Positions 1-5,413 of a DNA stretch of 6,507 bases are shown in pieces. Positions within the stretch are counted from its first letter, which is position 1. Each line of letters opens with the position of its first letter. The notes below the pieces were generated by a model. That model was not told the DNA's origin. It saw only the letters and a program-made list of their open reading frames with translations, and searched no databases. The translations under genes were made by a program, and so were the position numbers. The stretch is from positions 1-6,507 of the forward strand of contig CAUASQ010000094.1 in assembly GCA_958431945.1 (NCBI GenBank). Direction: 5' to 3'. The DNA is from an uncultured Collinsella sp. (GTDB lineage Bacteria; Actinomycetota; Coriobacteriia; Coriobacteriales; Coriobacteriaceae).

Positions 1-113
1 GCGTCACGTTTTTGAGCATCGGCTACCAGGCCATGAAGGCCATCGCCACGTTCCTCGTCACCTGGTACAACTACTTCAGCCGCCGCTTCTTCCTCGAGGG
101 CGCACGGTCGTAG
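1..113 (+). CDS. 3' end of a probable GtrA-family membrane protein (partial)
   Basis: The last 36 codons of a plus-strand gene, read in the frame that starts at base 3 and ends with TAG at 111-113. The 5' end lies outside the window. The visible tail is hydrophobic and aromatic, with the segment MKAIATFLVTWYNYFSRRFF followed by a short polar end (LEGARS). The order of a Lys/Ala/Thr-rich last transmembrane helix, then an Asn-aromatic pair, then Arg-Arg-Phe-Phe is how GtrA-like proteins (small four-helix membrane proteins linked to polyprenyl-phosphate sugar flipping, sometimes fused to a family 2 glycosyltransferase) usually end. So little is visible that another polytopic membrane protein is possible. 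A strong terminator follows within 30 bases, so this is the last gene of its transcript. It converges on the minus-strand operon. Confidence 0.5.
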   Translation, partial: VTFLSIGYQAMKAIATFLVTWYNYFSRRFFLEGARS

Positions 114-139
114 TCGATTCACTATTTGCTTGAATGTAT

Positions 140-177
140 AACCGGTTGGAATTCCCATTCCAACCGGTTTTTTGTTT
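140..177 (+). terminator. Rho-independent terminator of the plus-strand gene
   Basis: A perfect 13-bp inverted repeat (arms 140-152 and 157-169, AACCGGTTGGAAT and its exact complement) with a 4-base TCCC loop. It is followed directly by TTTT, a G, then TTT on the plus strand. It lies 26 bases past the stop codon at 111-113. The arms are symmetric, but the T-run is on the plus-strand side only, so it serves the plus-strand gene. Confidence 0.93.
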
Positions 178-212
178 GCCGAGAGACCCGGCGACCCAGT
201 CCAATTCGCGTT
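178..212. other. Convergent intergenic gap between the two terminators
   Basis: The stretch from 114 to 272 holds only the two oppositely oriented terminators. The 35 bases between them carry no promoter, ribosome binding site or repeat that I can recognise. Confidence 0.6.
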
Positions 213-250
213 AAAAACGGGCGGCCCGGATGTTTGTCCGAACCGCCCGT
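213..250 (-). terminator. Rho-independent terminator of the DUF4430 operon
   Basis: Read on the minus strand, ACGGGCGG (250-243) pairs with CCGCCCGT (224-217). Inside it, a two-base internal loop on each side leads to a second 4-bp stem (CGGA 240-237 with its complement 230-227 as TCCG), closed by a 6-base loop. The stem runs directly into a T-run (217-213 on the minus strand). It begins about 22 bases after the TAG stop at 275-273, so it ends the two-gene minus-strand operon. The convergent gene has its own separate hairpin 36 bases away. Confidence 0.9.
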
Positions 251-272
251 CTGGCGCGCTATGTCGAGGCCT

Positions 273-1175
273 CTAGCCCGTTACGTAATACCAAACGACG
301 TTGTCGCCATTGGAGAGAACGTAGTTACTGCAGGCCGTCATGGGCGTTGTGCCGTTGACGGAGTACATCCACCCGCTCGTGCCGCCGTACTGTTTCTCGG
401 CCAAACCACCAATCGCGGAAACATACGTGCCGTACGACGAGCCGTGTGCGTTGACAGAAAGGCCTAGCGCGCACAGGGCATCGTAAACGGTAGCGCCTTC
501 GTTAAAGGTAAAGGTGCCACCAGAGGACACAGGATTGCCCACAGCGCTCGATGTGACCGAAACCGTCACCGTAACGTAGTTGGACTCCTGTGAGCCGCCC
601 TGGCCGTCCGAGGAAGCGCTTCCGCCATTAGAGGATGAGGCTCCATCAGACGACTGACCGCCGCCCGAAGAAGCACCGCCAGACACATTGGAAGTATCAC
701 CGGCTCCCGTATTTTGGGCAGCGGATTTATCGCCAGACCTCTTGCTGTCCTGACCATCGGACTTCTTGCTATCCGAGCTTTTGTCCGATTCCTTGTTTGA
801 AGACTCGGAATCGTCCTTGGCGTCGTTCGAGCCCTTGGACTCATCTTTTGCAGCATCCGAAGATTTGGAATCCTTGGAACTGGCCTCGCCCGAAGCGGTA
901 GACGAGCCAGACCCATTGTCATCCTTGGAAACGACGCTCTCCCCCGTCACGGACTGAAAAATCCAATCAACGGACCAGGCGCCGCTCTCGGAGGGATGGA
1001 CAAAGCCCAGCGAGACGACGATCAGAATGGTGCACGCGGCAGTCAGAACGCCAAGGAGCGCTTTGTGCCGTGGGGCGGGCGCCGCCGAAGCGGCGCCCTT
1101 TTGCTTTGGATCATCGAGCTGGATAAACGAGGAGTCGGGCTGTTGCCCGCTGGTCTCCTTGGGCTTATCGGGCAT
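273..1175 (-). CDS. N-terminally membrane-anchored protein with one DUF4430 (transcobalamin-like) domain
   Basis: A 300-residue protein. Residues 1-38 are a polar cytoplasmic tail, about 39-59 form one hydrophobic helix (LLGVLTAACTILIVVSLGF), and about 77-198 are a Ser/Gly/Asp/Lys-rich linker with no predicted fold. Residues about 199-300 form one DUF4430 domain, recognised by the motifs FNEGATVYDAL, GTSGWMYSVNG and a C-terminal LSNGDNVVWYY. The family is related to the C-terminal beta domain of transcobalamin and intrinsic factor, so binding of a corrinoid or similar ligand is a reasonable inference, not shown. The predicted topology is N-in/C-out, with the domain held away from the membrane. 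The start is placed at ATG 1175-1173 because AAGGG at 1188-1184 sits 8 bases upstream; an in-frame GTG at 1184 would add three residues but overlaps that ribosome binding site. The first 11 bases overlap the end of the preceding gene, which suggests translational coupling and shared riboswitch control. Family assignment is confident; function is inferred. Confidence 0.9.
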   Translation of the reverse strand: MPDKPKETSGQQPDSSFIQLDDPKQKGAASAAPAPRHKALLGVLTAACTILIVVSLGFVHPSESGAWSVDWIFQSVTGESVVSKDDNGSGSSTASGEASSKDSKSSDAAKDESKGSNDAKDDSESSNKESDKSSDSKKSDGQDSKRSGDKSAAQNTGAGDTSNVSGGASSGGGQSSDGASSSNGGSASSDGQGGSQESNYVTVTVSVTSSAVGNPVSSGGTFTFNEGATVYDALCALGLSVNAHGSSYGTYVSAIGGLAEKQYGGTSGWMYSVNGTTPMTACSNYVLSNGDNVVWYYVTG

Positions 1176-4100
1176 TACCGTCACCCTTGCCGCGCTTGGT
1201 CAGCACGAAGACGGCGATGAGCGCGAGGCCAATCACGCCGGCGGCGATGCCAACGATGGCGAGCGGATTGGTGCCAGTCTCCTGCTCGGCAGCACTAGAG
1301 GACTTCTTAGCAGTGGTCGTGGAAGCAGCACCCGTATCGGACTTGGAATCGGACTTCTTGTCGGACTTGCTGTCCTTCTTGTCAGACTTCTTGTCAGACT
1401 TCTTCTCGTCCTTCTTATCGGACTTATCGGAGTCCTTCTTGTCGGACTTGTTGTCCTTGGTCTCGGTCTTGGTCGACACCGTCGTCTTGGTCGTCGGCTT
1501 ATGACCCGGGGCGACAGCGCCGCCCTTCGAGCCGGAGCCGGAACCCGTGCCAGTGCCAGCGCCAGTGCCGGAACCAGTACCGGTACCAGAACCGCCGCCG
1601 CCATTCGAACCTGCGCCGCCATTACCGCCAGGGTTAACGGCATTCTTGGTCCACTTGGCATACAACGTCAGGTCGGCCGTCACCGGCGTGCTAAAGTCAT
1701 ACGCCTGCGCGCAAGCCTCATCGGTGAACCAACCGCCGAAAGTGTAGCCATCGCGCGTCGGATCGGCCGGCTTGACCAGCTTGCCATCGGCCGTAGCAAC
1801 AAACTTAGTATCGCAAGCAGACCCGCCGTTGGAATTAAAGGCAACCGTCCAAGACTCAACGGCCCCGAGCTTGAACAGCGTGCCCGAATCATTGATGTAG
1901 TACAGGCTGCCAGATGCATCGGCAATGACCGGAGAGTCACAGTACTGGTAATGGCCAGCCGCATCATAAATCTGCGTCGCCTCTGCATCACCGAGCGTAT
2001 AGCGATACACGCCACCACCAGCAGAGTAGTTGACGTAATCCTTGCTATCCGCGCCGTTAACGGTGAAGTACACATAGGTCTTGCCGCCCTGAACACTCAC
2101 CAGCGGAGTAGCAGCAATACCGTTGAGGCCAGCCGGCAGCGCCTTGCCGTCGGCAGCAGCGACCATCGTGGTCTTACCCGTCTTCAGGTTATAGAGAACC
2201 AGAGCAGAGCCCGTAGCCGTCTGTCCGCCGACAATCAGATTGTCACCAGACACCGCAGGGGCGCTCAGATTATTCGTAAGGCCCAGATCAACCGTCTTCT
2301 GTTCACTCAGCACGCCCTTCGCCGAAAGCGAAATCACATGGAGCTTTCCGTCGTGCGTCATCTGATAGAAGGTCGAACCATTGGACGGATCGGCAATGCA
2401 ATCGGCATTTGCGACAGCGCCGAGCTTCATGGTCGAAACGACATCGCCCGTCGTCTTATCAATGCACTTAAGCGTACCCGCGCTCGTAGGAACGATGGCA
2501 TACTTATCCGTCAAAGCCGCACCAGTCCAGTAATAGCCCTCGGCAGGGTCGATGTTCTGCCAAGAAACTTCGCCCGTGGCAATCTTAATGCGCGCAAAGG
2601 AGCCGTTGCCGTAGGTCGCGTTGTAATTCTCGTCATACGAAATATCGACCGAGCCTACATAGACGTACTCGCCGTCCGAAACGACGGTGCAGGAGCTCTG
2701 CGTCAAGTCCGTCAAACCAGGCGTCAGCCACTTGCAGATCAGCTTGTCTGCAGTAATCGCCTGGACCGCACCGCCGTTGAGCGGAACGATGATAAGGCCG
2801 TTGGTATAGATTGGACGAGAGGTATAGCTCACCTTGGAGGCAATCGGCGCAGAGGCAACCTTTTTGCCCGTGGACGAATCGATCTTAATGAGCTCGTTCT
2901 CGGTCGCGATGTACACAAAGCCGTTAGCAATGACAGGCTCGCTGCAGTTGGCATACTGCTGACCAGACTCGGCCTTCCAATCGAAGGCCCACTTAAGACC
3001 GGCGGCCTGCGCAGGCGTCTTGGCATCCGTTACGGTCGAACCGTTGCCACTGTTGCCGTAGCCGGCCCACTCGGCATCCCAATCAGGAGTCGTCGCGCTC
3101 GGATCCACGACAATCTTGTCGGGATCGGGCATGGGCGCGCCATCGGTCGTATAGGCAAACGTAACCTTGTCGCCGCTCGTGAGCGTGACCTGGTTGACGC
3201 AGAGAGATGAGGGCTTTCCGTTGATATACAGGTGCCAATATTTATTGGTCGCACCATCATGGCCGTACGCCCTGCCTTCGAACGGCGAAGTAATGGACCA
3301 GTATGCACCACTCTGGGAGGCCTTGTAATCAATGCCCTTCGCCTTCAGAACCGTCTCAATAAGGTCCTGGGCCGTAGAGCCTTCGGGCAGGGAAACATTG
3401 CTTGCTGAGCCCCAGCGAGTATTGTTGCCGTTGACATCGGGACCGATAACATCGACAGACCCAAGAACCTGGCCAGGAAGGGCATCGCTGTCGCCAGCAT
3501 ACATAAAGGTGACGGCGTCACCCTCATGGAGCTTGTAGGCACCGGCGCCAACGTCGGCGAACTTGTACTTTGCGTCGGACTTGCCCTTTACGTAGAAGCG
3601 CCAATAGCTATTGGTCGCAGCATCATAGCCACAATAGGACTTACCATCGAAGGGCGAATAAATGCCGTTGAGGAACCAGCCCCAAGACGATTCGCTAGCA
3701 TCGAGAGTGAGGCCGGTCTGCTCAAGGAGATCCTTGGCAGTGGAGCCTGCCTTGAGGCTCGTCTGACCCGTCGAAGCCCAAACCTGTTGCTTGCCGTCCT
3801 TGTCCTTACCGAGGACCTGAACGGAAGCATGGACGGAATCAGAGGGCAACTGGTCGCCCCAGCCACCGTAGAACCACGTAACGGTATCGCCGGCATGAAT
3901 GGTGACATTGTCTGCCGTGTAGTCGCTCGACTTGCCGTTGATGAACAGCTGCCAATAGGTCGAATAATCGAGCGGCGTACCCAGCTCAACGCCGTTGTAC
4001 TTAAGGCTCAGAATGAAGGAGCCCGCAGCAACGGCGTCGATGTCATTCGCCTCGAGCGCGACCTTCGTAAGGTCAAGTGCGCTCGAGCCGGACGTCATCA

Positions 4101-5064
4101 CATACTGCGCGTTATCGACCCAAGTCTGAGTCTTGCCCTGGGCATCGCGACCAATGACGGTCACATTTGCGGCAACCTGGTCCTTAACGACAGGGGACGC
4201 GCTACCAGCCGTATAGGCAAACTCAATCTTCTGCCCCTGGGTGAGCTTGACGCTGCTCGCGCCAACCGAGGAAGACGCGCCGTCGACGAACAGCTGCCAG
4301 AAGGCATAAGTCGTCGGGTCGTAGGCAAGCGTGCGGCCATCGCTCGGGGATGTGATGCTTTTGAGGTAGAACCCGTATGCCGTGTTCGGATCGTAGTCCG
4401 CCTTGAAGCCCGTCTTCTCCTGCAGCTTAATGAAGGCATCCGCAGCCGTCGCGCCCTCGTCGAGCTTGAGCTGCGTAGGTGCCACCCAGGTCTGAGCCTT
4501 GCCGTCGGCATCGGTGCCGATAATCGAGAACGAGACCTCGACTTGCTTCTTGGCGACATCGCCAGTTTCTGTCGGGTTCCCTGTCTGAACGGCAGCCGCG
4601 GCGGCAGATCCTGCTTGGCCAGCGGATGCCGTCGAAGACTGCTCGCTCGAGGCAGGGCTCTCCCCCGTCACCGAGCCTTCGTCGCCAGTTGCCGCCTCTG
4701 TTGTGGCGGCACTAGCTGCAGGCGCGCCCTCGGAATCCGAAACCTCGGCGCCGCTCTGTTCAGCGGTACCGCCCGCAAGCGCCGCGTCCTCGCCCGGTGT
4801 CGCAGCCTGAGCCACGGCCTCGGCAATGCCCTCGGCGCCCTCGGCCCACAGCTGAGCCGGTGTGGTGCCAAAGGCCATCGCGAAGGCCAGGAATGCCACC
4901 AGGCAGCGCTTGGCTACACCGCGTGCAATCGCGCCACGGCGATGCAACGAGGCGCGCTCGCGCTCGTCCTCAAACATATCCATTTGTCCCCCATTGTCTG
5001 TACTCGGAGCGTTGCCTTGAGGCTGCCCCACGTCATCGCGCATGTTGCGCTCGAGTTCCCCCAT
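1165..5064 (-). CDS. Large surface protein: four DUF4430 domains, PQQ-like beta-propeller, InlB-type repeat, C-terminal anchor
   Basis: A 1299-residue secreted protein. In order: a polar, charged N-terminus (1-53); a signal-type hydrophobic stretch (about 54-68) with likely cleavage near AQLWA (70-74); an Ala/Ser/Glu-rich spacer (75-172); four DUF4430 domains (about 174-285, 298-401, 412-524, 534-641); a PQQ-like/quinoprotein beta-propeller (about 689-1068, with blades such as NGFVYIATENELIKIDSSTG); one InlB B-repeat/Listeria-Bacteroides repeat (1073-1140, with DGYTFGGWFTDE and LTLYAKW); a Gly/Ser/Thr then Lys/Ser/Asp linker (1145-1265); and a membrane helix (about 1267-1288) with a basic tail (KRGKGDGNAR). 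No LPXTG motif precedes the helix, so membrane anchoring is likelier than sortase attachment. DUF4430 is the transcobalamin-like C-terminal family, and the gene lies behind a cobalamin riboswitch, so capture of B12 or another corrinoid at the cell surface is the favoured role (inference). ATG 5064 is supported by AAGGGG 6 bases upstream. An ATG at 4983 (residue 28) would give a more usual signal-peptide length. Confidence 0.93.
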   Translation of the reverse strand: MGELERNMRDDVGQPQGNAPSTDNGGQMDMFEDERERASLHRRGAIARGVAKRCLVAFLAFAMAFGTTPAQLWAEGAEGIAEAVAQAATPGEDAALAGGTAEQSGAEVSDSEGAPAASAATTEAATGDEGSVTGESPASSEQSSTASAGQAGSAAAAAVQTGNPTETGDVAKKQVEVSFSIIGTDADGKAQTWVAPTQLKLDEGATAADAFIKLQEKTGFKADYDPNTAYGFYLKSITSPSDGRTLAYDPTTYAFWQLFVDGASSSVGASSVKLTQGQKIEFAYTAGSASPVVKDQVAANVTVIGRDAQGKTQTWVDNAQYVMTSGSSALDLTKVALEANDIDAVAAGSFILSLKYNGVELGTPLDYSTYWQLFINGKSSDYTADNVTIHAGDTVTWFYGGWGDQLPSDSVHASVQVLGKDKDGKQQVWASTGQTSLKAGSTAKDLLEQTGLTLDASESSWGWFLNGIYSPFDGKSYCGYDAATNSYWRFYVKGKSDAKYKFADVGAGAYKLHEGDAVTFMYAGDSDALPGQVLGSVDVIGPDVNGNNTRWGSASNVSLPEGSTAQDLIETVLKAKGIDYKASQSGAYWSITSPFEGRAYGHDGATNKYWHLYINGKPSSLCVNQVTLTSGDKVTFAYTTDGAPMPDPDKIVVDPSATTPDWDAEWAGYGNSGNGSTVTDAKTPAQAAGLKWAFDWKAESGQQYANCSEPVIANGFVYIATENELIKIDSSTGKKVASAPIASKVSYTSRPIYTNGLIIVPLNGGAVQAITADKLICKWLTPGLTDLTQSSCTVVSDGEYVYVGSVDISYDENYNATYGNGSFARIKIATGEVSWQNIDPAEGYYWTGAALTDKYAIVPTSAGTLKCIDKTTGDVVSTMKLGAVANADCIADPSNGSTFYQMTHDGKLHVISLSAKGVLSEQKTVDLGLTNNLSAPAVSGDNLIVGGQTATGSALVLYNLKTGKTTMVAAADGKALPAGLNGIAATPLVSVQGGKTYVYFTVNGADSKDYVNYSAGGGVYRYTLGDAEATQIYDAAGHYQYCDSPVIADASGSLYYINDSGTLFKLGAVESWTVAFNSNGGSACDTKFVATADGKLVKPADPTRDGYTFGGWFTDEACAQAYDFSTPVTADLTLYAKWTKNAVNPGGNGGAGSNGGGGSGTGTGSGTGAGTGTGSGSGSKGGAVAPGHKPTTKTTVSTKTETKDNKSDKKDSDKSDKKDEKKSDKKSDKKDSKSDKKSDSKSDTGAASTTTAKKSSSAAEQETGTNPLAIVGIAAGVIGLALIAVFVLTKRGKGDGNAR
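1184..1188 (-). promoter_or_regulatory. Ribosome binding site of the small DUF4430 gene
   Basis: On the minus strand AAGGG (1188-1184) lies inside the last codons of the upstream gene, 8 bases before ATG at 1175-1173. Its last G is also the first base of an in-frame GTG, which is why the ATG is preferred as start. Confidence 0.6.
1333..1458 (-). repeat. Lys/Ser/Asp low-complexity linker (degenerate tandem repeat)
   Basis: Codons for residues about 1203-1244 of the large protein are imperfect repeats of KSDKKDS-type units. At DNA level the plus strand shows repeated variants of GACTTCTTGTC. This stretch, with the Gly/Thr/Ser-rich stretch before it (about 1629-1525), is best read as a flexible wall-spanning stalk. 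Such repeats can change in copy number between strains. Confidence 0.8.
3142..4545 (-). repeat. Four tandem DUF4430 domains within the large protein
   Basis: Protein-level repeat of about 105-125 residues, present four times (approximate nucleotide spans 4545-4210, 4173-3862, 3831-3493, 3465-3142). Each copy begins with a beta-strand motif like V-x-V-I/L-G-x-D-x-x-G-x-x-x-x-W (FSIIGTDADGKAQTW, VTVIGRDAQGKTQTW, VQVLGKDKDGKQQVW, VDVIGPDVNGNNTRW). Each then has a GST/GAT-A-x-D helix motif, a Y/F-W-x-x-[FY]-[VI]-x-G strand (FWQLFVDG, YWQLFING, YWRFYVKG, YWHLYING), and ends with G-D/Q-x-[VI]-x-[FW]-x-Y. The copies are clearly diverged, so this is an old duplication. Copy 2 lacks the SP[SF][DE]G turn seen in copies 1, 3 and 4. 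Confidence 0.88.
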
Positions 5065-5070
5065 CGGGGT

Positions 5071-5082
5071 CCCCTTCCCTCC
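5071..5082 (-). promoter_or_regulatory. Ribosome binding site of the large DUF4430 gene
   Basis: The minus strand reads GGAGGGAAGGGG from 5082 to 5071, then ACCCCG and ATG at 5064-5062. Two Shine-Dalgarno-like cores are present: GGAGG with 13-base spacing and AAGGGG with 6-base spacing. The second fits better and fixes the start. The purine run is the likely target of translational control by the upstream riboswitch. Confidence 0.7.
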
Positions 5083-5121
5083 AGAGCCCTATGCACACCG
5101 ACGGCATACGCCGCAGCCGCA

Positions 5122-5297
5122 TGCAAGATGGGAGGCGATCCGACTTAACCTTAACGACTCGGGCGCGCCGTCCGATCTGCGACGCGAACATCCCGAGCCA
5201 AGAGGAATTACGGTTACTGGTACAGCCGGGGACTTGCACCCCGATTCTCCCAAACGCGCAGGAAAACCGCGCATTCGTGCGTCTCCGCACCACCATC
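5122..5297 (-). promoter_or_regulatory. Cobalamin (vitamin B12) riboswitch
   Basis: Read on the minus strand. The conserved GGGA element (5251-5248) is followed by a 5-bp hairpin, CGGGG (5243-5239), loop TGCAAGT, CCCCG (5231-5227). Next comes GGCTGTACC-AGTAACCGTAA (about 5228-5209). This order, GGGA, then G-GTGCAAGTCC-C, then GCTGTACC, then ACCGTAA, is the hallmark core of the cobalamin riboswitch family (compare the E. coli btuB leader). A peripheral 8-bp stem pairs 5199-5192 with 5163-5156, with one G-U. The 3' B12 box is AAGTCGGATCGCCTCCC (5146-5130), slightly off the usual AGYCMGGAGACCKGCC. GATGG (5297-5293) can pair with CCATC (5131-5127) to close the aptamer. TTGCA (5126-5122) exactly complements TGCAA in the first hairpin's loop (5238-5234), as expected for the L5-L13 kissing interaction. 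The exact ends and the P13 stem are less clear. No T-run terminator lies between the box and the start codon, which favours translational control. Confidence 0.9.
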
Positions 5298-5307
5298 TAG
5301 GCCATCG

Positions 5308-5336
5308 ATTATTACCGTCAAAATGGTATCACGCAA
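5308..5336 (-). promoter_or_regulatory. Candidate sigma-70-type promoter of the riboswitch-DUF4430 operon
   Basis: On the minus strand TTGCGT (5336-5331) is followed by a 17-base spacer and AATAAT (5313-5308), which matches five of six bases of the -10 consensus; the -35 is weak (three of six). Transcription would begin near 5300-5302, just before the first paired bases of the riboswitch. The -35 overlaps the T-run of the preceding gene's terminator. A TTGACG at 5324-5319 is a better -35 by sequence but has only a poor -10 partner (TAGATG). Confidence 0.45.
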
Positions 5337-5362
5337 AAGGGCCTCGCACGCAGGCGAAGCCC
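5335..5362 (-). terminator. Rho-independent terminator of the ABC1/UbiB kinase gene
   Basis: The minus strand reads GGGCTTCGC (5362-5354), a 6-base loop (CTGCGT), and GCGAGGCCC (5347-5339). This is a 9-bp stem with one T-G wobble, followed by TTTT (5338-5335). It lies about 50 bases past the kinase stop codon and separates that gene from the riboswitch-controlled operon. The 51 bases between stop and hairpin show no other feature. Confidence 0.88.
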
Positions 5363-5413
5363 AAGGTAAAAGCTATTGTTTGCGATAGGAAAATGCGGTG
5401 ACGGTCGCAGCCT

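Noticed and set aside
126..467. A 113-codon plus-strand frame after the first gene
   Set aside because: It spans both terminators and the 3' end of the small DUF4430 gene, with no ribosome binding site and no protein family look.
1333..1458. Short repeated DNA units that could suggest a CRISPR or intergenic repeat
   Set aside because: The repeats are in frame, encode a Lys/Ser/Asp linker and have no regular unique spacers, so they are coding low complexity.
1027..3210. A 727-codon open frame on the plus strand opposite the large gene
   Set aside because: It is the antisense shadow of the DUF4430/propeller gene. Its translation is Arg-rich and low in recognisable domains, it has no clear ribosome binding site, and the minus-strand frame has unmistakable domains along the same stretch.
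5065..5121. A transcription terminator as the riboswitch expression platform
   Set aside because: The only clear hairpin here (CGGC-GTAT-GCCG, 5113-5102) is short and has no following T-run, so transcriptional termination is not supported.
3526..5148. A 540-codon open frame on the plus strand over the DUF4430 repeats and the leader
   Set aside because: Same shadow effect: high-GC codons keep the antisense frame open. It runs through the riboswitch and has no recognisable protein motif.
5363..5400. Small inverted repeat CTAT...ATAG downstream of the kinase gene
   Set aside because: Only four base pairs with a long loop, no T-run, and a much stronger terminator lies just after it.
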